A DNA stretch of 64,000 nucleotides, from positions 2,480,001 through 2,544,000 of the forward strand of contig CM065649.1 in assembly GCA_033220425.1 (NCBI GenBank), in the 5' to 3' direction. The notes beneath the pieces were generated by a model. The model worked only from the letters and a program-made list of their open reading frames with translations, was not told the origin of the DNA and did no database searches. Below are positions 11,351 to 23,356 of the stretch, piece by piece; position 1 is the first letter of the stretch, and every line of letters begins with the position of its first letter. The position numbers and the translations under genes are program-made. The stretch is from Lepraria neglecta. Taxonomy: Eukaryota > Ascomycota > Lecanoromycetes > Lecanorales > Stereocaulaceae.

Positions 11351-13570
11351 AGTCCTGGACAAAAGCCAGAGATTTGAGGCAGATGGGGAAGCGAGCTGCA
11401 AGGGACCCTCAGATGAGTCAATTACAGCTTGGATGCCCTACTTCCTTTCACGGGCCTTTGGGCCAAGACTGAGATTGGCCTATTCCACCGAATTTTGTCC
11501 CTGCGCTGCCCAGAGGTATGTGGAGAGCCCACTGCCAACCTTTGCTCTGCTGAAATTCTTGGCAGGAGATGACGAGGAGTCTGAAGCAAGTCAAATGCGT
11601 GTGAGATCATTTGTTGAGGGGAGACGATTCTCTCCGAGCGAGGCTAGATACGAGGACGGGTCTTGCCCTTCAAGGCCAATGCCCTATATACTGCACCAAC
11701 GATCTAGAAATGGATCAGACTCACCCAACAACACTCCTCCCACCGGCCATCGAACCCGCTCTTCTCCACGATCAACACCGCCTACACCAACTCCACGTCG
11801 TACCAACTCCAATTTAGATATTGACGGACTAGAAATTACCGGCGAGGTTCAACGAGCGAAGGGTCCAATAGTGAAGGAGATGACGGTGAAGAAAGAGAAG
11901 CAGGTGGAGAGCGAATTGTATAAAGCTGGTAAGACCTCGTAATACGAGACTTTGGCTTGTTTTAAGGTGCTAATAGTTTGCATGATAGCAGAAGACAGTG
12001 AGGATATAATCACAACATCCTCGAATGAAGATAAGGGGTAAACAGTTTCTCTGGAGGCGGTCGACAAATTCGGGGGTCGTGTTACAGTCGGAAAAGACTG
12101 CCGGGCAATATACAGGGGACCTAGATCGAAGTTAGTCGCAGGCAGGCATGTCGATATACAATGTGTCATCGAACGGATAATCCAAGTCTATAGCTAGGGC
12201 CAAACTTCCTAACTGCTGATCATACTCTATCAGCAAGTGGCCTTCGCCAGAATCCAAGAGGTCAAGAACGGGCTGTCCTAGTATAATATCATTGCTGACA
12301 TTTGTCGCCGAAGGACCTAGTGGCTTAGCCGTAGCTCCTAGGTCAAGAGGGAATTGCGAGCCTGAAATTTGATGGTTGTGATATTGTCCCAGAAAATCAT
12401 CTGCTGGTCGACCGGTGGGAAACGACAATACTGGTGCGGCGGGTGTATCTTGAGGAGTGGAATCCTAGGCCCGTGGCCTGTGAGACGCTTGAAGAGGGCC
12501 GTGGTGAAAAGTTATTTTATCTTAGGAAACCCCAGCCATTACTAGAAGTAGCTGGCTACCAATGGAAATTAAATTCAGGTAACGTTGAGACGTTTGAAAT
12601 TGGATGAAGGACTTCATAGAAAGTGCTATTCAGGCATTAAGTTGGTCAAATATAGATAGCTGTAGCCGGCCCTTGCACTGTAGCTCTCTCTGTAATCTAC
12701 CGTCTGTGTTCCATTTTGGGCGATATAGCACGTCTTGCCGCCCCTAGCAGCAAGGTACATCGCCTGGACCAAGGTAGGCAAGGCCGAACACTCTAGTATG
12801 GAAAACCAAGGGGTTACGGCATTCTGCATTTACATTGTACTCGCCAGTCTTGCCCCAACTAGGCCAGGTTCTAGGCGAAAGGCGTGGAATGTATGGGCTG
12901 AAGAAGAGGCGACGAGGGAGAAGCCTGTTGCCTGAGGTGGATCGTGAACGAGGAGATCCACTAGGGTTGGCCATTTAGGTTCCTTCCGACTCCTCAAACA
13001 GGCTCCAAGCGTACAGGCAGCCAGCATTGATCCCAATTGAAACCTTGCAAGTGGTCGATTGACAGGAATAAACCAGGACCAGAGTAGGTGGAGCATCACC
13101 TCCTGGCGTGTTATTGCCTGACCCTCGTCAATCTTTACCTGAATGAGGTTATAGTCCACAAGATAGGCGTACGAGCTAGGTCTCAGCGGCGAGGCGGATC
13201 AGAAATAGAAATTGTGAAGGGTTGTGGCAGGGAGGCAAGAAAGTGAGGGCCGGCGGATGTATATGGGATGCAAAGCAGCGAGGACGCGCCTTTGCCCAAA
13301 CGGGGCGTACCAAACCCGAGCGCGCCAACACCGACAAAAAGATCATATCCTACCAAGATCTTTATCTGTGTTTTACTTCTCGAATGAAATGGGGTCTCTA
13401 TTATAGGAACTCTTCAATTCAGGAAGGCAACCATTCATGAAGCCTGCAAAGTCTGCCTCAGTAATGCGCTGTAAATCAACAGCCCGCATTCGCAATCATC
13501 CTCGCACTTTAAAGAAATGATACGTACAAAGTGCTTCTGCTTTCCACATACGAGGTACTGGACATGATTT
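11351..13570. other. Gene-poor stretch with unassigned ORFs
   Basis: An ORF continues to 11942 (Pro/Ser/Thr-rich, with many PPTP repeats) and another lies on the minus strand at 12428-12132. Neither shows a domain. Several shorter ORFs at 12.6-13.4 kb look random. Probably decayed sequence between the repeats and the metabolite locus. Confidence 0.4.
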
Positions 13571-16500
13571 CTACGAAATATCTGAAATGCGCCAATTTCC
13601 CATCCATACACCGAGCATCTTCAGCACGAGACCTCCTGCAATAACGTCGGGAGCATTACGCAGCGCGAGACTTTTCTGTTGTGCCAAAACCGTGTCAAAC
13701 GTTAGAGATCCCTCTCGCGCATGATCGTGATGACAATCTCGCAAACTCTTGGATTCATGCCATCCAAATTTTGTGCTCCAGAAGCTCATCAATTTGACCG
13801 CAGGGTTGTCGTTTCCATTCTGCCCACCCTCGCGCAAATGCTGCAGCCACCATTGCGGCGACACAATTTCGAAAGATAATCCGTTGGCTCGTAAGATTGG
13901 AACGAAGTCGTCCGTCCACGAGAAGGTTTTTGGATTTACCAAGTTGAAGACGTACGTTTTGCGGGGAAATTCAGAGTTTCCGTCAGTGCGATCGACCTCA
14001 TCTAACCCAAGCCCCGCAAATTCAATCACGCTTCTCGCAGCAGTATCGACTGGTAGCCAAGCGCATCGCTCGTCCATTGCCGGCAACGTAAGCGTTGTCA
14101 GCGAAGATCGCACCATGATCGGTATCGCGTTATTATCGTTCCATATTCCATGTAATGTATCACCAACTACTTGTCCGATACGTAGGATCGTGGCGTTGGC
14201 TCCTGCGTTCTCTACGGCCTTTTGAATGATTTTTTCAGCTACAAATTTCGATTGGCCGTAGCCCGTAAGTGCTGAATTATCGGGGGATACGAGTGGCCGC
14301 TCGGGAACCGGGGAAGGGTGGTTAAGAGCAGCGGAGACAGAAGAGCAGAAAACTAGATGGATAGGTTTCGGACTGTTGGTTGCTAGGGAGAATTGTAAGA
14401 GACTTTGTAGATTGCGGAATTGTTCCTTGAATGCTGAGAGTGGGAGATTGAAGTTAACAGGCCAGGCACAGTGGATGATGTGCGTCAATTGGATGGAGAG
14501 TTCTTCTTTGAGGTGCGGTGGTAGTTGACTAGAATTGATGTCGCAGTGGAAGGCATAGACCTTTTTGAATTCGTCTTGGACGGGCTCGATGTGGCGGGCG
14601 GCCAACGAGGAGAGCAGGCGACTGCGGGCTTCTGTGGGTGAGGAGGCGCGCACCTGACAATAGACGCGTGCGATGGAAGGCATTTCGAGCACTTGGGCGA
14701 GGATATGAGATCCGAGGAAGCCGTTTGCTCCGGTAATGAAGACGGATTTATGTTTCGATTTGGATCCTCGAGCCACATGTTGATCAAAGTGCGAGTGATC
14801 TTTAATCATCTCGATCATGGCAGCAGCACTCTCCTCTTTTCCATTTCTGGTAGCCTTGCCGTGCCTAATATCATGAAGATATCGAGCTAGCTGTTGGATA
14901 TTTTGAGTGTCGTATACCGCACTTGTGCTTGGGCTGATGTGATATAGAGAAAATTCTAAGCTGATAATGCCGAGCATTCGCGAAATTTGGACGCTGTCCA
15001 CTCCGGCAGTGAAAATTTTTTGTTCCGTATCAACGAGACGTACGTTGAATCTTTCTCTAAAAGTCCTTACAAGCCAGTCCTCGAGTCCGTCAATCTCAAA
15101 CTTTTGTGCTCCACTGCCAAGAACCCCTCTTTCATACAGAGCTGATATATCTGTAGCAAACGCCTCATACAATTGAGCTCTTATGACTGTTCCCTTGTCT
15201 GTCTGTGGATAGTCTCTCGTCGCTGGTAACCACACTATCATATCTTGGCCAATCTTCGAGGATCCTTCTACCCTGCTATTATAATCCTCCACAGCGGTCC
15301 AGACGGCTTCTCTGTAATCGAGTTCTGAAGGATTTTCAGCTTCTTCGGATTTGAAGACTAACAGACCCGGGAAAGCTCTCCCGACCCCGATGACAACTGC
15401 TTCCTTAACCCTCGAGTCTTGCCTAATCCGGTTTTCGATAGGCATAGGCAGTACTTTCTCCCCTGTCATAAGAGTCACGCAGTCATCTAGACGCCCAACG
15501 TGCTTCCAGGATCCTGGAATACTCGGATGTGGTACAAACATATCGTGGGTATGGAACGAATTAGGTGGGTCGTTCGAATTGAAGGCGGTTTTTGACTTGA
15601 GACCATCGAGAATGACTAGCTCGTACATTCCGCCGGCAAGCGGCTTCATCCATGTGTATGGCTTTACCGCTGATAATTCCAAGGTTCGTTGCCATCAAGA
15701 TGATCGCTCTGCATTATCGCACCTGCCTCGGTCCTGGCTCAGTCAGCACTTGCTGTCAAATCAGCAACAAAAGCTTACAATCCATATGTGCTCGCTAACG
15801 TGACACCACAAGCAGACAGATAATCCCCTAGCTCATCAGGGCAGGCAGAGCCCGCGTATGAGACCATCTTGCATTTGCGAAGTGCATCGATTCCCGCCGA
15901 GCTCTCAGAGAGTAATTTAAGACCATAAGGCACCGTAAGGAGTAGTTCAGGTTGAGCTTCATCAAGCGCAGTGTTTAAATGTTTTGCCGTGAAGGGCAGC
16001 GAAGCATTATACATGAAGCAGGTCTTCATTGTCCTATACAGACACGAATGGCCATGCATGTGATAGAGGGGCAGAGTCAAGAGACCATGTAAACGGTAGC
16101 CCAGGGAGAAATTGTGCAAGCAAGTAGCGTGTGTGAGATACGAGCATTTAGGGAGGCCAGTGGAGCCAGACGAGTGTAAGATAAAGGCAATGTCTCCGTT
16201 CGAAGATGGTTTTCGATGCTCCATACAGCGTCTTGGTAAGGCACTTACTACGAAGCTGGACATGGATAATAACATTAGAGTTTTGAGCTGGTATCCTCTC
16301 GCAATCTCATCTACCGTCCCCCTCAAATATTTCGAGCTGATGAGGGTGTCGCATCCGGTGTTGGTAATTAAGGACACATATACTTGCACAGGTAGGTGTG
16401 GAGAGAGCAGAAGTACAGTGTACCCAAGTCTACTCAAGGCAAACATAGTAATCACATACTCAAAGTCTGAGCGGCCAAGTAGGCCTACGACGGAAGAGGC

Positions 16501-16740
16501 GCTGCGATCAATCGGCCCGCTCAAGCCTTCGCTGATCAACGACTCCACTGCATTGGATACGAACTCGTCGATTTGGATAGCTGTGAATTTTTCAAAATCC
16601 GAGACGCTTCGTTCACCTCGCGGGTAAGCTATCAGAGGAGCCTGGCCGTCTTCTTCAGCCAGATTGCGGATCAAGTCATCGACAACTACACATTTCCTTT
16701 GCAGATTCTCGTCTCTCGTTTGTCCTTTAGCAGTAGCCAT
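13571..16740 (-). CDS. NRPS-like adenylate-forming reductase (A-T-R)
   Basis: Minus strand. Exon 1 is 16740-15779; a 45-bp intron (15778-15734, GTAAGC...CCAG) restores STYGLTEAGAIM, the A5 region. Exon 1 carries A3, LHSSGSTGLPK, at residues 188-198. The long frame that follows has GRLDDCVTLMTGEKV (A7/A8-like), TDKGTVIR (A10), a carrier site FTAGVDSVQ at about 14.99 kb, the NAD(P) fold ITGANGFLGSHI at about 14.73 kb and the catalytic YGQSK of an extended SDR thioester reductase at about 14.26 kb. Total is about 1045 residues, normal for this family. Family role: activate a carboxylic acid with ATP, load it on phosphopantetheine and release it reductively as aldehyde or alcohol; the substrate is not predictable here. 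Oddity: just after PWNYQR (about 15680) the frame shifts by one relative to VKPYTWMKPL (see findings), so the gene may be damaged or mis-sequenced. Confidence 0.85.
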
Positions 16741-17618
16741 GATTATTTACAAGCTGACTAGACGATCGATTGCTAGGTCACTTTCTTGATTGAGCTCGCC
16801 TTCTCGAGCTATAAGAACAACAGATGGTTCAAATATTGTTGAACAATTAGGATCTCAGCATGAGATCCAGGATACAACCTTTGGTATATGATGGCCTCAA
16901 TCAATATACCAATGGACCAATAGGAATAACTTTCCATTCACGAAGGGTTCAAAGACTCTGCCCCACTATTTCTGATTCCCCGAGTCGTACTTGGGGGCAG
17001 TAGATGGATACGCTCTTTAATTGTCTCAGCAGACGGAACGAGTCGTCGCAGGAATGACTCCAGGCGATTTCGATCAGTCGGATTGTGAGACAACGTTTTG
17101 AAGAGGACGGTAGAGCAAAGACCTTTTTAGTACGGTAGGAGAAGCTCGAGGCAGGACGAGATAGTGTAGAAATGGCTCGCGGGGTAAAGGGTCTTGTGCC
17201 GAACCAGCAAACTCGACTTCTTTCGATGATATTCAGACATACGCTCAGCCGCTAAGTGTTGGCTAATAAGCTTACGATAGATACTATATTCACTACCAAT
17301 GTCCTAGAACACAACCTTGCTAACAATAGACCATACTAATGGGGGCCGCTGTGGCCGTCATTACGACGTCCGCTGTGTTCGACGCTAGCCGCCATCGATG
17401 AATTTCATTTCGCTTGATTTTTGGCATCCTGAGGGAGACCTCGCTTTGCGTTGTTCTGGCCCTCTCAACCCAGACCCTTCGCATGACTCCATACTCAACT
17501 GGCATCTGAAGAGTGTCTGTCATTCAGACAAGATGGCTTGAAAAAGGTCTCTCTCTCCTACCTCCAGGATGAATTGAAGGCTTTCCTACAGCATCCAAAG
17601 ATACTTGAATCCACCAGG
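16741..17618. promoter_or_regulatory. Promoter region of the A-T-R reductase gene
   Basis: 877 bp between the A-T-R start and the 3' end of the transporter gene, both on minus. Two CCAAT boxes lie close together at about 16909 and 16918. No gene-like ORF. Confidence 0.4.
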
Positions 17619-19030
17619 TCAAACAACAGTTCTGATGCCCCAGCCAGCTTTTGAAATCCGAGCAAGCAGCATGCAGAGCGCAGACGCCAGGACAATACCT
17701 CCGCACCAAACCTGCAAACCCTCCCAACCCCCGGGACCGTGTAGTATTGCTCCCGCGACCGGATTCCCCGCCAAAAGTCCGAAGCCCGAAAACCCAAGGC
17801 CCATGCCCAACCACGTCCCAAGGGAGCCTAGCTCAGGGCACAAGCTGGCGACTGTTGGGCCTTGTAAGGATACAAAAGTGCCAGAGAAGAAGCCGTAAAG
17901 GACACAGAATACGACGAGGCCTGCAGTCTCACTGATACGTATCCAGGAGAAAGCGAGTATGCTTGCGATAACTGCGAAAGGAATCTGCATATTGAGCGGA
18001 CCGATCTTGTCGGCAAAGAAGCTAGGAATGAGGCGACCGAATACAGAGCCTGCGTTCACAATCGCAAGCAAATTCAAGGCGACATTCGGCGACATGCTGA
18101 TTTGTTGGGCAGCGTAAAGCTGGATGTAGAAGAAGGCCACATATATACCCATGAACCCAAAGAATGCCCCTAAGCTGTAGTAAAGGAAAGGAAGGCTTTT
18201 CAAAGCTGCAGTGTCGATAAGGCGTCGTTGGCCGTGCGGCGGGACTCTTTGCTTGATGCCGAGCAGGAAGATAACTGACGTCCCAATTGCGATGAAGCCA
18301 ATCGCGCGCGTTGCCCAGCCAAACCCAACACGAGGCTGCAGTTGACGGAAGACGATCGGAAAGATGACGCCACCTTCATAATGAACGGACATTAGTGTCT
18401 GAAATGATCAAGCAATTGTGGAATTTGACCGACCGACACTGCTACCAAGGGAGGCGACTCCTGTGGCGAGGGCTTTTCTAGTAGTGAAATACTGAGGCAC
18501 AATTGCTACACTGGGAAGGAAAAGGCAACCGTCCCCAATGCCAATCGCGATCCCTTGCGCCAAGAGGATTTGCCAGTAAGTTTTGCCCACACTCGTCATC
18601 ATCACGCCAAGTACGTTGGGGAGAGTGCCGACATAGAGCATCGCGTGTAAGTGCCCAGCGTCATAGATGGGTCCAGTAAGGCCACTTACGACGAAGAGAA
18701 GGCAGGCTTGTATCGAGCCAATCCACGAAATGTTTGATTCTGTCTGGGCGTGCAAAAATTCCGTCTGGTAGTATGTCTGAAACACGCCGTAGGAGTTCAG
18801 AATACCCCAGCGTGGTTGTTAGCCAGCTAGAGCGGAAGTAAAGCGGAAATAAAGCGGCAGAGGATTGAAACAGACCGGCCTTACCAGGTGTTGAAGAAGA
18901 TGAAGAAAGAGCCTAAAACTTGCAGCCAGGCGATGAAGCCCCCATTAGGGATAGCTGACACATGAGGTGGTGCGGACTCCACATCTTCTGTACCGGAAAA
19001 CTCATGCTTGGTCTCTTGAGGCTCGTTCAT
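17619..19030 (-). CDS. MFS transporter, monocarboxylate-porter type
   Basis: Three exons on minus: 19030-18885, 18807-18434 and 18373-17619 (424 residues). The start MNEPQETKHEFSGTEDVES precedes PNGGFIAWLQVLGSFFIFFN, the canonical opening of fungal MCT-like porters (DGGxxAWxxVxGxF). WGILNSYGVFQTYYQ then continues TM1. Later family signatures include SWIGSIQACLLF and GIAIGIGDGCLFLPS, then a central loop (GIKQRVPPHGQRR) and TM7-12 with LNLLAIVNAGSVFGRLIPSF. About 12 TM segments are expected in the plasma or vacuolar membrane. Intron 2 (18433-18374) is GT-AG. Intron 1 would have to end in TG rather than AG at 18808 to keep the protein in frame, which is unusual. In context it is a candidate exporter or importer for the metabolite locus. 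Confidence 0.85.
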
Positions 19031-19842
19031 ATTTGGGTTCTGCTTTGAGGTCGTTGCACTTCAGAATCAATTCGTGTCTGCAAAAGTCGTCTTCAAGCAT
19101 GGTGGCACGTGGGTTAAGTCTCGTCAAGAATGGTCTCCATCGACGTAAGATGCGTGCAATCGATTTCGAGTGAGACAAGCAATTGTCCTGCAGTCTTGCT
19201 TTACCGGTGGAGTGTCACCGTTGCAGGGGTAGTCCTGATTGGATGACCACTCCCTCGGTATGTTCTTGCGCGGAAAAGGCCGGATGTAAGTGTCAATCGC
19301 CCGGATTGCAGGAGACAGCGTACACGCACCATAGAGCATTGCCAGCTTAAAAATTGCAATAGGAAGGTGTGATTTCGCGTAGAATATAGCTTACCGCATT
19401 TTTGGTTCCCCTCCATGCAATCTCCGGCGTTAACCTTCCTTTGGGGACTCTGTGCATGATGAGTGAAGCTGAAGAGTTGACGCTCGGACGATGGAGCATG
19501 GGTCTCCCGAAGCAGATAGACCCAAACCTCTATTGCATGCAAACGAATCTACTTGTACTTGAGAATGGTCGGGATTTCTGTATTTTACAATTTTACTTTA
19601 TATTACCCAAGAGTACTTTACCGCGAACCGTGTGAGTTATTAGGCGGCGATCTGGTCTCTTTCGGATTTAGGATATGAGGTAATTTGCAGCCGATCAATG
19701 CAAATCACTTGAGGGCTACACCCTGCATCATGCACCCGTACGAAATAGAAGGTCGCAATGTGTGTGTGCGCTGGAAGGCTATAACCCATTCAATATGTAT
19801 CTCAGCGGTACTTGCATTCGTTTACTCTCTACCTGCACCATC
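19031..19842. promoter_or_regulatory. Divergent promoter, transporter / GMC oxidoreductase
   Basis: 812 bp between the transporter start (-) and the oxidoreductase start (+). An inverted CCAAT (ATTGG) lies at about 19240. No gene-like ORF. Shared promoters are common within fungal metabolite clusters. Confidence 0.45.
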
Positions 19843-21805
19843 ATGCGTGTTGTGAAACTAGTATTCCTGTCAGCTCTCGGTGCCTTGTCCATATTTGCAT
19901 TTCCTATGCCATCCCCTGGACAGAGCACCAGGCTCCCAATCCTGGGGAGCTCATTCGGTGTTCCCGGAAACGCCTCGTTTGACTACGTCGTCATAGGTGG
20001 CGGTACCGCTGGTCTGGCTGTAGCTGCCAAATTGGCCGGTGATGCTTCCATCAGCGTTGCTGTCATCGAGGCCGGAGCCTTCTATGAAGTTGACAATGGT
20101 AATATCAGCGTGATTCCGGGCGATGCCACGTTTTACACGGGGACAAGCCCAAATGATACGCAGCCTCTCGTCGACTGGGGGTTTGACACGATACCGCAAG
20201 CAGTATGTTCGAGACTAAGGAGATATCATTTGTCTCACGTCTCACTTGTGGTAGGGCGCGAACGAGCGAAGCATCCATTATGCACGTGGTAAAACTCTGG
20301 GCGGTTCATCTGCAAGGAACTATATGGTATACCAGAGGTTTGTCCATCCCTCGCTTTCCATTGCGCCTACTCATCAGAATAGGCCAACCAAAGCATCTCT
20401 CGAGCAGTGGGCAACTGAAGTCGGGGACTCAAGCTATAATTTCGATAACTTTCTGCCATATTATAAGAGAGATATCCAATATTTTGGACCCAAGGCTGGA
20501 CTTTTCACCAATAGTACCGTACTTGAAGATCCTACCGCCTTCCTCGCTAACAACAGCAATGGGGCCTTGAAAGTGTCATACAACAACTATGAAGATGTGT
20601 TCACCAGCTGGTTCCAGCCTGCACTAGAGAAAATGGGGATGCTGGCCATCGACGGCTTCAACAGTGGCAATTTGATAGGCTCTGCTTATGCAACTTTCAC
20701 CATCGATCCCGTCAATGCACACAGATCATCATCGGAGTCGACTTTTCTGCAACGCGCAATCAGAAACACCACGTTGCAAGTTTATAAACAAAGTCTTGTA
20801 CAAAAGATTATATTCCAGAATAACACTGCCAAAGGAGTCCTCGTGACCACTGGAGGAGTCGACTACGTTCTAGAAGCTAGGAGAGAGATCATTGTGTCTG
20901 CTGGTGCTTTTCAATCCCCGCAGATACTTATGGTATCCGGACTTGGTCCCAAAACGCTTCTCGAGGGCCTGGGTATCTCAGTCGTGAAGGACCTTTCTGG
21001 TGTGGGCCAAAATTTATGGGATCAACCTTGGTTCGGATCTTCATTCCGCGTCAAATTCGAGACTGCCTCTACGCTACAGAGTAACCCGGCGGCTTACGCT
21101 GAAGCAGTGGAAGCGTATCTGACAGAGGCGACGGGTCCTCTCTCAATTGTCGCCCCGGGGGTCTATGGATGGGAGAAACTTCCTGCCAAGTACCGCAGCA
21201 ATCTAACGTCTTCCACCCGCAATGCTCTCAGTGGATTTCCCACCGATTGGCCGGAGCTCGAGTGGCTCCCCGCAAGCGCTTTTCTTGGCAATCAAGCAAA
21301 TCACCAGACTGCAGATCCCCACGATGGCTACAATTACGCTTCGTTAGCTACAGCCCTAATCGCCCCTCTCAGCCGCGGCAATGTCTCGATTAATAGTAGC
21401 AGTATGCTGGATGCGCCCCTCATCAACCCCAGTTGGCTCACGGATCCGGCTGATGCGGAGGTAGCTGTTGCTGCTTTGCGGAGACAGCGCGAGATATGGA
21501 GTATTCTCAACAACATTACCATTGGAGAAGAGCAATTTCCTGGACCAGCGGTGCAGACCGATGCGGAAATCCTTGAATGGATACGAGGTGTCGTTACACC
21601 TATATGGCACGCAAGTGCTACCTGCAAGATGGGGAGACCGAACGATACTATGGCCGTGATCGATGCTTCAGCGCGGGTGTACGGGACGCAAGGACTGAGA
21701 GTGATCGACGCAAGCAGCTTTCCGTTCCTTCCCCCGGGGCACCCTCAATCAACGGTTTATGCATTGGCGGAGAAACTCTCAAGTGAGATGCTGAACGGGA
21801 AATGA
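19843..21805 (+). CDS. Secreted GMC-family FAD oxidoreductase
   Basis: Three exons, 19843-20202, 20255-20337 and 20383-21805, with introns of 52 and 45 bp, giving 621 residues. I chose the ATG at 19843 rather than 19762 because it is followed directly by a signal peptide, MRVVKLVFLSALGALSIFA. FAD-binding VVIGGGTAGLAVAAKL lies at residues about 49-64. The first GMC signature, GKTLGGSSARNYMVYQR, is near 132-148 and appears only after both introns are removed. The second signature is GAFQSPQILMVSGLG. The C-terminal catalytic pair sits in WHASATCKMG (about 556) and PGHPQSTVYAL (about 600). There are several N-glycosylation sequons. Family role: oxidation of alcohols (aryl alcohol, glucose, choline or specialised substrates) with O2 or quinone; the substrate is unknown. 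In this locus it could oxidise an alcohol or aldehyde made by the A-T-R enzyme. Confidence 0.92.
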
Positions 21806-22074
21806 CAATGTGAGGGGGCAACGTGAAACTGGCAGGCTGTGAGAAAAAGTCTGGGTACGAAATATTTTTGAAATTGGCAGAGAGTGAATGACCAGTGGCT
21901 GTTGAGGTACTACTGGCAGGAGCTAGAAGGATTACATATTCTCAGAAATCGCTGCCCGCAAGAGAATATTTGATACAGTAGTTGTATACACGATATGTCG
22001 CACTGAGGCCAGAAGAACCTCCTCAATCTAAGTGTAGTAGCCCAACGTACCCACACTATTGCCCTTGAAGTCGA
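21806..22074. other. Short convergent intergenic spacer
   Basis: About 270 bp between the 3' ends of the GMC gene (+) and the 7-TM gene (-); presumably holds both terminators. Nothing else seen. Confidence 0.5.
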
Positions 22075-23356
22075 TTAACCTAGCCTCTCCACATTATCGA
22101 AGCTTATTTCAACTGAATGACTCTTCAAAATCGTTTCAGGCCCCAATTTGGGATCATGGTGAGAAGGAGCCGTGATCGCATTCGCCATGACCCGCGACTG
22201 AAAATTTTCCTCCGGCAACCGAGTGAAACCCGCCGCTCGCCTTCCTTCGCCTGAGCTGCTGCCCATAATAGATCCTTTGGCGCTGAGCTTCTTCAACCGA
22301 ATATCGCGACTTCCAGTGGTGCCGCTGGCAGTGTTTTGAGTACTACCGAGTAGCAAACGGCCAAAGAGTGGACGTAGGCAGGGGAGACAAGCGCAGACGA
22401 TACCGAGAGACTGTTCGGCTTCGGTCCACAGTGCGAGTGCAACGCCAGTATAACTTTCGTCGTTGGGGTGGAGATGTTCGAAGCTCGTAACGCGGATAAC
22501 GGACGTTATGAAAACACTGCTGTCATGTCAGCGCTTTCTGGGCTCCCGATAGAAGTGGAATCTATGCGTACAAGCTTCCAAGGGCGAAAATTCCACTCAA
22601 AGTCAATTTTTGGCTGAAGCTGATTTGTAATCGCCATACCATTGGAAAGGTAAGACTTAGGATCATGAGGTCGATCAATAGATTTGCGACTTCGTTCCAT
22701 CGATAGAATGTAGTTTGGTTTATACAGGAACCACCGGGAATGTTTTTGTTCCAGTAGAAAGAGACGGGTTTGCATTCGAATATGGCGACGAATAGACATA
22801 CAAAGAAATAGCAGGCAACCGTGGTTTCTGTGAATATGAGGACCGTTCGAAACCATCGGACGACGCCAAAGAGGCGGTAGTATAGGAGGATCAAGGAAGT
22901 CTTGAAGGTGACTGATGTGCTGAAATAAAATATTTGAATTGCCATAAAGGACTGCAAATCACACAATTAATTCTCGATTAGCCAAAAACTTGAAGTTGGT
23001 GCTGGTTTACCTGATAGAATTTTACGAGCATGTGTTGACCTACAGGCCCACCCACGGTCTCTGTATGGCGGCCTAACCCTCCTGCAATAGCTTGGACCCA
23101 GTAGCAAGCAGTGAGGCTATAGTACAATATCTGGAAAGTCCGAAATTAGCGAAGACCAAGGTATTTTAGACAAGGATGATAGAATAGTAGATTTTACCAA
23201 AGCAGCAACTATAGTCCAATCATCCCACCAAAAAGAAGCGGATGAGAGCCTACGTGAAATTATTCGCAACGCTACTGCAAGCGAAGATAGAAATAGCAAC
23301 ACGCCGGTGATGCCAAATATTTCTGCTGTGAGGCTTTGATGGTGTATACTTGGCAT
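22075..23356 (-). CDS. Fungal rhodopsin-type 7-TM integral membrane protein
   Basis: Four exons on minus: 23356-23198, 23130-23011, 22951-22572 and 22516-22075, with introns of 67, 59 and 55 bp, all GT-AG; 366 residues. TM1 is EIFGITGVLLFLSSLAVALR, followed by WWDDWTIVAAL, the typical fungal rhodopsin-domain (PF20684-type) loop. Then come YYSLTACYWVQAIAGGLGRH, FYFSTSVTFKTSLILLYYRL, FVCLFVAIFECKPVSFYW with GGSCINQ, the LIDLMILSLTFPMVWRLQ segment and SVIRVTSFE. The last TM side has LWTEAEQSLGIVCACLPCLR. A Ser/Arg-rich cytoplasmic tail of about 90 residues ends the protein. Proteins of this group are PTH11-like or uncharacterised surface proteins, and some sit in metabolite clusters. No CFEM domain is present. 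Function here is unknown, perhaps sensing. Confidence 0.9.

Noticed and set aside
13222-13440. Overlapping short plus-strand ORFs near 13.2-13.4 kb
   Set aside because: Several frames open at once with no domain or conserved composition; not supportable as genes.
19762-19842. Upstream ATG for the GMC oxidoreductase
   Set aside because: It adds 27 residues before a clear signal peptide; secretion fits only the ATG at 19843.
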